14,922 bases of DNA. It comes from Halieaceae bacterium UBA4438. Lineage in GTDB: Bacteria; Pseudomonadota; Gammaproteobacteria; Pseudomonadales; Halieaceae. This document shows positions 5,625 through 13,520 of the stretch, piece by piece. Positions within the stretch are counted from its first letter, which is position 1. Each line of letters begins with the position of its first letter. Made by a program: the position numbers and the translations under genes. The DNA lies in assembly GCA_002390485.1 (NCBI GenBank), contig DGPO01000123.1:1-14922 (forward strand), given 5' to 3'. The notes below the pieces were generated by a model. It had not been told where the DNA came from and made no database searches. It was given only the letters and a program-made list of their open reading frames with translations.

Positions 5625-7391
5625 TCAGAGCACCGACGCAGTTCCAAACTCTTCTTCAAGCGACTCTCGTATTGTTTTGCGTAATGCCCTGACGTCTGTA
5701 TTTGCGCACTCCCCGCCGTTCCAGCGCTGGTAAGTACCGTAGGCCGGGTCTCCCAAAGCAGTGGATAACTCCCATGCCAAAATACACCGCTCGCGGTCAT
5801 TAAGAAGCGTCGACTCGGCCACTGTCGCCAATATCTGGTTGATGTTCGCAGCATCCGCTCTTAGCGCATGCTGGCCCATGGAATCCAGGACCATATAATG
5901 CGGCGCCAACGCGCTGTAAGGTGCCCAGGCCGAGCCTTTGACAGCGCCAGGGGCTCCTGTCCGAGCAAAATTGCCCCAGGCCGTCATCATAATGTCTGTC
6001 ATGTCGGCGGCAGACTCCGTATCCGGATACATGTACGAACCAATCGGGCCGTACATGGCTTTTCCCTGAATAAACGAGATTTCGCTCGCATGAGCCGCAC
6101 CCAAAACCTCCGAGAACTTAATCAGGAAACTGTCTTTTTGGTCATTCCAATCGTAACGATAAGCATAAAGGGACTTGTAACCAGCGGACTCGAGCGAGGT
6201 CAACGGTCGATCCACACCTTGCGCCTTCCAACCCTCGGAACGCTGCCGCACCCAAAACTTATACATCTCGGGGTCTTTTAAACTGACCTTTGGCGGCAAC
6301 CATTTGGTTAAGGGATAAGCCGCGTCAACAAAGTAGCGATTGAGCCCAATCCAGAGAGTCACCTCCTCGTTGTTTGCGCCGGCCATCACCGGCACAGAGG
6401 GCTTGGCGTACTTCGGGTTTGCCAACGCAGCGGCAAACCCCTCCGCGGGAATGACCACACCGTCGTTAATAATACCGGGCGAACTGTGGTCCGAGGGCAT
6501 ATCAAAATACGTCATGATGATGTTACTGGCGTCTTCAGCACGCAGATCGGCAGCTGTCACGGCTCGAGCATCGAGCCCTAGCGCCTGGGTAAACTCCCAG
6601 CTTCCGCGATCGACCTGCGAGAACTCTCTTTCGCGGTTGTACGCTTGGCGCGGGCTCAGACTCCTCACATACCCAGACTGAGAGATTGCCTTGTGAAACA
6701 AACCTTCCGACAACGGTGAGGCGAGCAGGGTCAGTACATTGTGCCCGCCCGCGCTCTCACCAAAAATAGTGACATTGTCGCTGTCGCCACCAAACAAGCC
6801 GATGTTCCGCTGAACCCACCCCAGCGCCGCAATAATGTCGAGTGTTCCAAAGTTTGCAATTGCACCGGGACCACTGTCCAGAGCCGGATGCGTAAACCAG
6901 CCCAATGGACCCAAGCGATAGTTAATGGTCACCACGACCACATTTTGCTCTGCCGCCAAGCGCGAAAAGTCATAGGTGTTTTTATGCCCGCTTGTATTTC
7001 CACCACCGTGAATCCAAAACATCACCGGCAGCGGTCCGTCGGCACCTCTAGGCGCAGTCACGTCGAGGTACAAACAATCCTCAGTCCCAATGGCGGCGTC
7101 ACCCTCAACACCACTCACACTGCTCGCTTGTTGGGGACAGATAACGGGCTCGTCCATGCGCGTTAGCAATTGATCGGTCACCGACAGTGCCACCGGGGCC
7201 CGCCACCTAAGCTCACCCACCGGCGGTTGAGCAAACGGAATGTCATACCACTGAAGGACATCACCCTCAGCTAAATAACTCCTCACAGATCCCGTATCAG
7301 TGACCACGGGGTCTGCACCCGAGGGCTTTTGTGAAGACGCCGCGCAAGCCGTAAGGCCCGACAGCAAAATCAAGACAAGCAATGAACGCAT
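5625..7391 (-). CDS. Lipoprotein carboxylesterase (type B, alpha/beta hydrolase)
   Basis: 588 residues from ATG 7391, which has AAGGTG (7398-7403) six bases upstream. An in-frame ATG at 7424 lies in the loop of a terminator hairpin and is rejected. Residues 1-15 are a lipoprotein signal with lipobox LTAC (C16). The residue after it is alanine, so outer-membrane sorting is likely. The type-B carboxylesterase features are YDIPFAQPPVGELRWRAP (49-66), the disulfide-type cysteines C85 and C106 (EDCLYLDV), the oxyanion loop WIHGGG (126-131), nucleophile S213 in GESAGG, a likely acid E343 in GANNEEVTLW and H434 in GAAHASEISF. It would hydrolyse carboxylic esters at the cell surface; para-nitrobenzyl-esterase-like and acyl-ester substrates are typical of the family. 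It sits just after a terminator, 59 bases from the enoyl-CoA hydratase stop, and before the kinase gene. Confidence 0.88.
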   Translation of the reverse strand: MRSLLVLILLSGLTACAASSQKPSGADPVVTDTGSVRSYLAEGDVLQWYDIPFAQPPVGELRWRAPVALSVTDQLLTRMDEPVICPQQASSVSGVEGDAAIGTEDCLYLDVTAPRGADGPLPVMFWIHGGGNTSGHKNTYDFSRLAAEQNVVVVTINYRLGPLGWFTHPALDSGPGAIANFGTLDIIAALGWVQRNIGLFGGDSDNVTIFGESAGGHNVLTLLASPLSEGLFHKAISQSGYVRSLSPRQAYNREREFSQVDRGSWEFTQALGLDARAVTAADLRAEDASNIIMTYFDMPSDHSSPGIINDGVVIPAEGFAAALANPKYAKPSVPVMAGANNEEVTLWIGLNRYFVDAAYPLTKWLPPKVSLKDPEMYKFWVRQRSEGWKAQGVDRPLTSLESAGYKSLYAYRYDWNDQKDSFLIKFSEVLGAAHASEISFIQGKAMYGPIGSYMYPDTESAADMTDIMMTAWGNFARTGAPGAVKGSAWAPYSALAPHYMVLDSMGQHALRADAANINQILATVAESTLLNDRERCILAWELSTALGDPAYGTYQRWNGGECANTDVRALRKTIRESLEEEFGTASVL

Positions 7392-7407
7392 AGAGTGCAC
7401 CTTAGAT

Positions 7408-7432
7408 AAAAAAAAACCCGGCATTGCCGGGT
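7408..7432 (-). terminator. Rho-independent terminator of the tpiA-thiolase-SDR-hydratase operon
   Basis: On the minus strand, CCCGGC (7431-7426 side) pairs with GCCGGG around a 3-base loop (7423-7425), with one more A-T pair at the base. Nine T residues follow (7408-7416). The stem starts 18 bases after the stop of the enoyl-CoA hydratase gene (7451). This is the clearest terminator in the window. The carboxylesterase ATG follows only 16 bases after the T-tract. Confidence 0.92.
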
Positions 7433-7450
7433 CGTTATCGACAATCAGGT

Positions 7451-8218
7451 TTAACGGCCTTTCCAGTTCGGCTTACGCTTTTCTGCAAAGGCTGTCGCGC
7501 CCTCAATCGCATCTTCGCTCGAGAACACAGCACTCGTAATGACTTGCTGCTTGTCGAACATTTCTTCTTGCGACCAGTCGATAGACTCCTTGATCACTTG
7601 CTTACTGCGTTTAACCGCAAGTGGACCATTTTCAGCAATCTTTGCCGCCAACACTTTTGCCTGAGCCAGCGCTTCGCCCGCCGGTGCAATCTGGTTAATC
7701 AGACCAATACTGAGCGCACGATCAGCGTCCATAAAGTCGCCGGTCAGTGCCATTTCCATGGCAACGCGACTCGGAATCTGACGCGGTAGTCGCACCAGGC
7801 CGCCGGCCGCAGCAGCCAGCCCGCGTTTAACTTCTGGAATACCAAATTTAGAGTTATCTGCGGCAATAATGAGATCGCAGGTAATGGCCAATTCGCAGCC
7901 ACCGGCCAGGGCATAACCCTCAACCGCTGCAATCAAAGGCTTGTCAGTCGAGCGCTGGACCATACCGGCAAATCCACGACCCTCAACATAAGGCGTCTCG
8001 CCAGTCACAAAGGCTTTTAAGTCCATACCCGAGCAGAACGTACCACCCGCACCCGTCAATATGACCACGTGCGTACTATCGTCTGCGTCGAGTGCGTCGA
8101 GCGCGGCCGCAATGCCTTCTGCGACGTCCTTATTGACCGCATTTTTTGCTTTTGGACGATTGATCGTAATCGTCATGACGCCATCGGCGACTTCGGTTAA
8201 AACAGCTGCTTCACTCAT
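7451..8218 (-). CDS. Enoyl-CoA hydratase/isomerase family protein (crotonase)
   Basis: 255 residues, the usual crotonase length, with a strong AAGGAGAG ribosome site five bases before ATG 8218. The N-terminal motif TITINRPKAKNAV (16-28) and the oxyanion-hole segments TFCSGMDLKAF (60-70) and EGYALAGGCELA (100-111) are classical. Both catalytic glutamates of true enoyl-CoA hydratases are in place: E109 in GGCELAITCD and E129 in FGIPEVKRGL. It should therefore hydrate trans-2-enoyl-CoA to 3-hydroxyacyl-CoA rather than only isomerise. The glycine-rich AAAAGG (135-140) and the C-terminal FAEKRKPNWKGR are also family-typical. It is the last gene of a minus-strand operon following an SDR 3-hydroxyacyl-CoA dehydrogenase and a thiolase-like gene, giving consecutive beta-oxidation-type steps. 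The substrate chain is not evident. Confidence 0.9.
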   Translation of the reverse strand: MSEAAVLTEVADGVMTITINRPKAKNAVNKDVAEGIAAALDALDADDSTHVVILTGAGGTFCSGMDLKAFVTGETPYVEGRGFAGMVQRSTDKPLIAAVEGYALAGGCELAITCDLIIAADNSKFGIPEVKRGLAAAAGGLVRLPRQIPSRVAMEMALTGDFMDADRALSIGLINQIAPAGEALAQAKVLAAKIAENGPLAVKRSKQVIKESIDWSQEEMFDKQQVITSAVFSSEDAIEGATAFAEKRKPNWKGR

Positions 8219-8248
8219 GTTATCTCTCCTTATTGTGTCAGCTAAATC

Positions 8249-9022
8249 TTAACGAGGCTGCATACGGATGCCACCATCCATACGAATGCTCTCGCCGTTG
8301 ATGTAATCGTTATCGATGATTGCCGCGACCAGCTTACCAATTTCCTCAGGCGCGCCGAGACGCTGCGGATAGAGTACGGCCTGTGACAGAGAATCGATAG
8401 ATTCTTGTGGAAGACCTGCAAATAACGGTGTGTTAATCATGCCGGGGGCAATGGTGTTCACTCGAATACCAATCTTCGCTAAATCACGCGCAATCGGCAG
8501 CGTCATGCCGACAATGCCGCCTTTTGTCGCGCTGTAAGCGGCCTGACCCATTTGGCCCTCGTACGCGGCAACCGATGCGGTGTTAATGATCACGCCGCGG
8601 CCCATATACTCATCAACAGGCTCGTTGTGCTGCATACGAACGGCACAGAGACGAAGCACGTTAAAGGTGCCAGTAAGGTTCACAGCAATCACTTTGTCCC
8701 AAAGATCCAACGGGAACGCACCGTCTCTGCCTACTGTCTTCGCCGCGTTAGCAATCCCGGCGCAATTAACAACCGCATAGATTGCGCCAAATTTTTCAAT
8801 TCCGGAGTCAACCCCGGCTTGAACAGAAGCCTCGTCGGCGACATTGACCTGCGCAAAGTGGCAACGATCAGCGCCCATTTCCTCAACCATCGCCGCACCC
8901 GCCTCGGCGTTAAGGTCGAAAATAATGATATTGCCACCGTCAGCGTAAATCCGTCGCGCTACTGCTTGACCAATGCCCGATGCACCGCCGGTAACAACGG
9001 CAGCTCTTCCTGAAATATTCAT
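8249..9022 (-). CDS. SDR family 3-hydroxyacyl-CoA dehydrogenase (type-2 / HSD10-like)
   Basis: 257 residues from ATG 9022, with GAGG about seven bases upstream. The Rossmann motif TGGASGIG is at 11-18, and D36 at the end of the second strand favours NAD over NADP. NCAG (86-89), N115, S150 in NTASVAAYEGQMGQ, and Y163/K167 in YSATKGG give the full SDR catalytic set. RVNTIAPGMINTPL and a C-terminal NGESIRMDGGIRMQPR complete the fold. The sequence around AAYEGQxGQAAYSATK and LPIARDLAxIGIRV is characteristic of type-2 3-hydroxyacyl-CoA dehydrogenases (HSD17B10-like). These oxidise 3-hydroxyacyl-CoA, including 3-hydroxy-2-methylbutyryl-CoA of isoleucine breakdown. Lying between a thiolase-like gene (27-base gap) and an enoyl-CoA hydratase (30-base gap), it probably performs the dehydrogenation step of the same route. 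Confidence 0.9.
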   Translation of the reverse strand: MNISGRAAVVTGGASGIGQAVARRIYADGGNIIIFDLNAEAGAAMVEEMGADRCHFAQVNVADEASVQAGVDSGIEKFGAIYAVVNCAGIANAAKTVGRDGAFPLDLWDKVIAVNLTGTFNVLRLCAVRMQHNEPVDEYMGRGVIINTASVAAYEGQMGQAAYSATKGGIVGMTLPIARDLAKIGIRVNTIAPGMINTPLFAGLPQESIDSLSQAVLYPQRLGAPEEIGKLVAAIIDNDYINGESIRMDGGIRMQPR

Positions 9023-9049
9023 AACAATCCTCTGTAAAATGACTTGGTG

Positions 9050-10567
9050 TCAGGCAATCCCGACAACGTGATGCGTGTTTTCTCCGGAGGGTTCAATAAA
9101 CACCCTCTCCCCAATTGGCTCGCCCTCGATGAACAGATCTGCGAGGTCGCCTTGCTCGATCAACGAGCCTGCGATGACGCGTTGACCTGCGCTATTAATC
9201 GCCAGGACCGCCAGCCACTGGCCTTCGGGTATCGATTTTATGATGAACGTTTCAATCACAGCAGCGCCGCTGAATTCTGAGGCAAGCGCAATACTATTTC
9301 CACCTTCTTTGAAGCCCAGCTCATGACTGAGTGGGTCGATCGCGCCCGGCGACCGACTGTAGACGCCCACCGCGTGTTTAGACAGGTGACCCCCTAATGC
9401 ACCGACAAGTACATCGCTGTAGCGCCCGCTTTGAACGCTGGTCACTGCACTGGCAATACCGTGCATCGAATAGTTATTACCCGGGCCGCCAAAAAACGGC
9501 AGCCCCCCCGTCAAGCTGGTCGGACGATGATCATCGACATCGATGTCCAATGCTTCCATGGCTTCAATAACCGCCACTGGAAAGCAGCTGTAAAGATCGA
9601 ATGCATCAATATCAGCAGCCTCGAGCCCAGCCCTCTCGAGCGCCTTTGCATAACTCCAGCGAAGCGCCGGTGACGTCGACAAGTCCTCTCGCTCTAACAA
9701 TGCTCGTTCTGTAGCCTCAGCAAAGCCTCTCAGAAAAACAGCACTCTCCTGCACGCCAAGCTCTACCGCCAGAGCGTAGCTCATGACCACCAAGGCTGCA
9801 GACTGATTGACCCCGTCCTTGGCAACCATTGATTTAAGGTGTGGATCGCCGACGGCTCGATTTCGGTCAGAAAGCACGCCAATTTCACTGGCCAGTGGTA
9901 CTCGCTCAAACATTGCAAATGGGTTGACTCGCGCGACTTCGGCCAGCGGCGCTAATACTTGGCCTAAATAAGATCGGTAATCCGCGCGCGCAAGACCACG
10001 ACTATGGCGCTTTCGATGTTCTATCAGCGGGTAAATATCAATCGGCGCAATGACCTTATGTGCGGCGAGCGCTGGAACAAACTGATCTTCAAGCCCCATG
10101 CCGTCGTCAGACGACTCGCCCACCGGACTTGCTGACCAATCGAGTGTCTCTCCCGATCGCTGATGCGCTCGCATCGTCCCAATGGCCTCTGCTCCGCAAA
10201 GCACCACCATTTGAGCGTCTCCACGCGCAATCGTACTGCACGCCTTGGCCGTATACTGCTGCGGGCTTTGCCCTCCAGCAGTCGCATATCGCGCATGCAC
10301 GTGTTCTAAATTAGCCTTATTAGCGACCGACCGGGCAAACTGATCACTAAATCCAAACGGCGCGAGCAGTGGCTTAATTCGGTCCGGGACCGAATCAACA
10401 AACGTCCGCATCACCATGACTTGATCCACGTGCTGCTCAACGTCTGGGACGCCCAGTGAGCTCAAGGCCTCTTTAACCGCCTCTGCGGCGAGCGCCACGG
10501 GGCCCAACCGACGATTCTGCGGACCGAGCCGATCCACTACCTGACTTGCCGCAACCAGTACGGGCAT
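9050..10567 (-). CDS. Thiolase-superfamily protein lacking catalytic cysteines (TLP/acetyl-CoA acetyltransferase-like)
   Basis: 505 residues from ATG 10567, which has GAGGA (10572-10576) four bases upstream and lies 17 bases after the tpiA stop. An in-frame ATG at 10621 would overlap tpiA and is not supported. The N-terminal PVLVAASQVVDRLG and the later GLEAADIDAFDLYSCFPVAV (thiolase NEAF region) and NNYSMHGIA (His369, GHP-like) mark the thiolase fold. At the position of the nucleophilic cysteine (usual CASG), spaced from the following RGDA as in thiolases, the sequence is AGGQSPQ, so the cysteine is glycine (G99). The C-terminal CxGGG is replaced by ALGGHLSKHAV. A further 90 or so residues form a C-terminal extension as in SCP-x/TLP1-type proteins. 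It probably binds acyl-CoA, but classical thiolysis is doubtful. Genomes usually label these acetyl-CoA acetyltransferase. Confidence 0.82.
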   Translation of the reverse strand: MPVLVAASQVVDRLGPQNRRLGPVALAAEAVKEALSSLGVPDVEQHVDQVMVMRTFVDSVPDRIKPLLAPFGFSDQFARSVANKANLEHVHARYATAGGQSPQQYTAKACSTIARGDAQMVVLCGAEAIGTMRAHQRSGETLDWSASPVGESSDDGMGLEDQFVPALAAHKVIAPIDIYPLIEHRKRHSRGLARADYRSYLGQVLAPLAEVARVNPFAMFERVPLASEIGVLSDRNRAVGDPHLKSMVAKDGVNQSAALVVMSYALAVELGVQESAVFLRGFAEATERALLEREDLSTSPALRWSYAKALERAGLEAADIDAFDLYSCFPVAVIEAMEALDIDVDDHRPTSLTGGLPFFGGPGNNYSMHGIASAVTSVQSGRYSDVLVGALGGHLSKHAVGVYSRSPGAIDPLSHELGFKEGGNSIALASEFSGAAVIETFIIKSIPEGQWLAVLAINSAGQRVIAGSLIEQGDLADLFIEGEPIGERVFIEPSGENTHHVVGIA

Positions 10568-10584
10568 ATTGTCCTCGATCTGCA

Positions 10585-11313
10585 CTACCGCTGACCTCCC
10601 ACAGATGTACACAGGTTCCAAAATTGTCGCGCATTTAGCGACGCCCCCCCCACTAATAAGCCGTTAATCTCGGGGTGCGCGGTAAATTGGGTGCAGTTCT
10701 CGGGGCTAACACTACCGCCGTATAACACGGGAACATCCACTGCAAACACGCGATCGAGAGTTTGCTTAATATGACGATGCATCACAACCACATCGTTTGG
10801 TGATGCCGATTCGCCTGACCCAATAGCCCACACCGGTTCGTAAGCAATGATCGGCGCAGTATTTAAGCCCCGACAGGACTCCTTAACCTGTTCCGCAATG
10901 ACCGACTCGGCACGACCTGATTGTCGCTCAAGCAATGACTCACCGACGCAGACAATGGGTCTAAGCCCTCCGGCCTCCAAGCGCGATGCTTTCTGTGCAA
11001 TCACAGCGTTTGTCTCACTATGACCCGACCGTCTCTCAGAATGACCGACAATCCCGTAGCGGCATCCTAAGGCCTTCAGCATTGCAGCCGATATCTCTCC
11101 AGTATGGGCGCCCGCCAGATGAATCGAGGCGTCTTGCCCGCAGAGCGATACACCTAATAGACCGGCGGCGTGATGCAAAAATACCGCCGGTGGCGCAACC
11201 ACGACATCGGCAGTGGTCACTGCGGGGCAATCATTCCATTCCCGCTCGAACACTCGCACAGCATCGAGATCGACGGCCATTTTCCAGTTGGCGACAATCA
11301 ACTTTGGTATCAT
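10585..11313 (-). CDS. tpiA: Triosephosphate isomerase
   Basis: 242 residues from ATG 11313, close to the usual 250. It interconverts dihydroxyacetone phosphate and glyceraldehyde 3-phosphate in glycolysis and gluconeogenesis. All active-site elements are present: N9 and K11 in VANWKM, H91 in IVGHSERR, E159 in IAYEPVWAIGSG (with the flexible loop 6), YGGSV (198-202, loop 7) and GLLVGGASL (218-226, phosphate loop). Nothing suggests inactivation. In most gammaproteobacteria tpiA precedes secG and leu-tRNA genes; here it is the first gene of a minus-strand run with thiolase-like, SDR and enoyl-CoA hydratase genes. This may therefore be a second copy or a relocated gene. The ribosome site is weak. 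It is divergent from avtA with an 83-base gap. Confidence 0.93.
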   Translation of the reverse strand: MIPKLIVANWKMAVDLDAVRVFEREWNDCPAVTTADVVVAPPAVFLHHAAGLLGVSLCGQDASIHLAGAHTGEISAAMLKALGCRYGIVGHSERRSGHSETNAVIAQKASRLEAGGLRPIVCVGESLLERQSGRAESVIAEQVKESCRGLNTAPIIAYEPVWAIGSGESASPNDVVVMHRHIKQTLDRVFAVDVPVLYGGSVSPENCTQFTAHPEINGLLVGGASLNARQFWNLCTSVGGQR

Positions 11314-11396
11314 TCGACTTTTCTCATCGCGACGTTAACGGACAAAGCGCAGTTGACTAAACTTGTCCTTATTGTCGCTCAAGGTGAACAGGAATC
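11314..11396. promoter_or_regulatory. Divergent intergenic region tpiA / avtA
   Basis: Only 83 bases separate the two divergent start codons, so the promoters must be back to back or overlap. TTGACT at 11353-11358 is a reasonable plus-strand -35 box, but no good -10 lies at the correct distance. AGGA at 11390-11393 is the ribosome site for the GTG start of avtA. No clear operator is seen. Confidence 0.4.
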
Positions 11397-12662
11397 GTGA
11401 AGTTTTCAAATTACGCTGAACATTACAGTAGCCAAAGTGGGATCGTCCAGCTAATGGAAGATTTGTCGATCACCACACCGCCTGGTCAGGCCACTTTTCC
11501 TCTTGGCGGGGGTAATCCGGCACACATTCGCGAGGTTCAGGACGCACTCAGAGAGAGCGCCCAAGCCTTAACGGACAGTCGGTCGCGCTTTGCAAGCATG
11601 ATCGGTGACTACGATGCCCCGCAGGGCCATGAAAAATTTAGGTGCGTGCTAGCCGCAGAGCTGTCGACACTGTTCGGACGTCCGATTGGCGCGGAGAATA
11701 TCGCGATCACCAATGGCAGTCAGGCGAGCTTTGAGATTTTGTTTAATTCTCTGGCCGGTCACTTTGACGACGGCAGCTGGCGCGAAATAGCACTGCCCAT
11801 TGCCCCGGAATACGTGGGATATAACGACATGTCGAGGCAATCACGTTCGATCCTGCGTGCGTCGCCCGCGCAGATCGACCTCCTGGCGGACCAACAATTT
11901 AAGTATCGTATCGACACTTCAGCATTTTCGGTTAACTCGGCCAGTACGGGCGCGGTCTGCTTGTCGCGCCCCACCAACCCGTCCGGAAACGTGATCTCGG
12001 ACGAGGAGCTCGCGCGCGTCGCTGGGCAATGCCGAGACGCTGGCGTGCCGCTCATTATTGACAGTGCTTATGGGCTGCCCTTCCCCGGTATGATCTATAC
12101 CGAGGCCACCCCTTTTTGGGACGAAAACACGATTTTATGCTTGAGCTTGTCAAAATTGGGATTGCCTGGGGTTCGGACGGGCATTGTCGTGGCAGACACC
12201 GCAGTGACTCAACTGATTCGCAATGCAAACGCCATTAATGGCCTTGCGCCTGCGCGCACCGGACCGGAGCTTCTATTGCCACTTATTGAACGTCGGCAGT
12301 TGTCCGACCTGTGTGAGCGCGTCATCAAGCCTCACTACCTCGCAAAACAGCAACGCGCCATTGACACCATGTTGACAGCGGCTCACGACCTCCCCGTTAG
12401 GATCCATAAGCCCGACGGTGCCATGTTTCTTTGGACATGGTTTGAGGATTTACCCGGTGGCACTGATGAACTTTACCGACGCGGGGTCGCTGAAGGCATT
12501 ATCACCGTGCCCGGTCGACACTTTTTTCAGGGACTTGAGTCCTCCTGGCAACATGCGCGGGAATGCCTGCGAATAAACTATGCCGGCGAGCCAGACGTGG
12601 TCTGCGAGGGCATAGAACGCCTTGTAAACATTGCCCGGCGCCAATACCGAGGCGCATCATGA
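11397..12662 (+). CDS. avtA: Valine-pyruvate aminotransferase (transaminase C)
   Basis: 421 residues from GTG 11397, with AGGA ending four bases before it. It aligns along its whole length with E. coli AvtA as I remember it: SGIVQLMEDL near the start, LGGGNPAxI (36-44), NYDGPQG-like DYDAPQG, ITNGSQA (105-110), PIAPEYVGY (134-142), SRPTNPSGNVISDEEL (190-205), IDSAYGLPFPGMI, the PLP lysine K253 in LSLSKLGLPGVRTG, GAMFLWTWFEDLP and VPGRHFFQGL. R392 in LRINY should bind the substrate carboxylate, and D222 and Y225 contact the cofactor. It transfers the amino group between valine/2-oxoisovalerate and pyruvate/alanine in the cytoplasm. Beside catabolic acyl-CoA genes it may link branched-chain amino acid synthesis or breakdown to alanine. 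It is apparently monocistronic; 245 bases follow before the next gene. Confidence 0.95.
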   Translation: MKFSNYAEHYSSQSGIVQLMEDLSITTPPGQATFPLGGGNPAHIREVQDALRESAQALTDSRSRFASMIGDYDAPQGHEKFRCVLAAELSTLFGRPIGAENIAITNGSQASFEILFNSLAGHFDDGSWREIALPIAPEYVGYNDMSRQSRSILRASPAQIDLLADQQFKYRIDTSAFSVNSASTGAVCLSRPTNPSGNVISDEELARVAGQCRDAGVPLIIDSAYGLPFPGMIYTEATPFWDENTILCLSLSKLGLPGVRTGIVVADTAVTQLIRNANAINGLAPARTGPELLLPLIERRQLSDLCERVIKPHYLAKQQRAIDTMLTAAHDLPVRIHKPDGAMFLWTWFEDLPGGTDELYRRGVAEGIITVPGRHFFQGLESSWQHARECLRINYAGEPDVVCEGIERLVNIARRQYRGAS

Positions 12663-12745
12663 ATCCATCGACATCGGTATAACTTCTGGTGGCGTTTACT
12701 CTCATTGCCCAGTGACCTGAGCGGGTCGAAGGCTCTGACATGCCC

Positions 12746-12775
12746 AAAAAGACCTCACGCGGCTCGAACCTGAGG
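12746..12775 (-). terminator. Candidate minus-strand terminator in the avtA-FMN reductase gap
   Basis: The minus strand reads CCTCA, then an internal GG/CC mini-stem with a bulge, then TGAGG (arms 12771-12775 and 12753-12757). TCTTTTT (12746-12752) follows. The stem is short and bulged, so strength is doubtful. No minus-strand gene ends close by. It could stop leftward transcription coming from the flavin reductase gene at 13521-13988. The rest of the 245-bp gap (12663-12907) shows no gene that I can support. Confidence 0.35.
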
Positions 12776-12907
12776 GCAGCGTCGTCTGGTTAAGCGCAAT
12801 GGGCAAAAATTGATCCAGTATGCGTTGTGGTCTGCGGTCGATGCCTAGCCATGACCCAGTCGGCTCAGTATGATCCACGCTCTTAGTTTACCCAGCGAGT
12901 CACTGCC

Positions 12908-13519
12908 ATGCGCGTAGCCCTTGTAATAGGAAGCCATCGAAAAGATTCTCAAAGCGCGAAGGTTGGACGCTTCCTACAAGAGCAGATTCAGGCACTGGGT
13001 GATCACGAATGTTGGACCTGTGACCTTGGCAAAGACCCTCTGCCCCTGTGGGATGAGGAAATTGGGAGCGGTGCTCCCCACTGGCATGCACTGGATGCGA
13101 TAAACAAAAACCTAGGGCATACAGACGCCCTGATCGTGGTTGCGCCGGAGTGGCACGGCATGGTTCCCGCCGCATTAAAAAACTTCTTTTTGGTCTGCGG
13201 CGCAGGCGGAACACTGGCCCACAAGCCCGCGTTGGCTGTCGGCGTGTCCGCCGGGCCTGGCGGCTCCTACCCGATTAATGAGTTACGAACGAGCAGTTAC
13301 AAAAACAACCGTCTTTGCTACTTGCCAGAGCACTTAATTGTCCGCAATTGCATGGTCGTCATGAATGAGAGCGAAACAGAAAACGACACGCAAGAGCACA
13401 GCTATGTATCCGAGCGCAGCGCCTACTGCGTCAGGCAACTGCTTGCTTACGGCGTGGCATTAGCACAGGTGCGTGCGTCGGGTGCTGCTGACTTGGATAC
13501 CTACCCCAACGGGATGTAA
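12908..13519 (+). CDS. NAD(P)H-dependent FMN reductase-type flavoprotein
   Basis: 203 residues with a flavodoxin-like fold of the NADPH-dependent FMN reductase (SsuE/ArsH/chromate-quinone reductase) superfamily. IGSHRKDSQSAKV (7-19) is the FMN-phosphate loop corresponding to GSxRxxS. VVAPEWHGMVPAALKNFF (77-94) is the PExxxxxPxxLKN signature in which tyrosine is replaced by WHG. VSAGPGGS (113-120) forms the third flavin contact. No signal or membrane segment is present. It would use NAD(P)H to reduce flavin or quinone-like compounds; the physiological acceptor is not visible. It runs head-on into a flavin-reductase-domain gene with one base between stop codons. The ribosome site before ATG 12908 is weak, and no other start fits the N-terminal beta strand. 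Confidence 0.82.
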   Translation: MRVALVIGSHRKDSQSAKVGRFLQEQIQALGDHECWTCDLGKDPLPLWDEEIGSGAPHWHALDAINKNLGHTDALIVVAPEWHGMVPAALKNFFLVCGAGGTLAHKPALAVGVSAGPGGSYPINELRTSSYKNNRLCYLPEHLIVRNCMVVMNESETENDTQEHSYVSERSAYCVRQLLAYGVALAQVRASGAADLDTYPNGM

Positions 13520-13520
13520 G

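Noticed and set aside
7392..7424. In-frame ATG at 7424 as start of the carboxylesterase
   Set aside because: It lies in the loop of the terminator hairpin, has no ribosome site, and would add residues before a perfect lipoprotein signal that begins at 7391.
10568..10621. In-frame ATG at 10621 as start of the thiolase-like protein
   Set aside because: It overlaps the end of tpiA, has no ribosome site and adds residues unlike the family; ATG 10567 has GAGGA at good spacing.
12753..12775. tRNA T-arm-like GGTTCGAGCC on the minus strand
   Set aside because: No acceptor, D or anticodon arms can be built around it; it is better read as part of a weak hairpin.
12663..12907. Small gene in the avtA-FMN reductase gap
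   Set aside because: The open frames there are short, overlap avtA on the opposite strand or lack ribosome sites and recognisable protein character.
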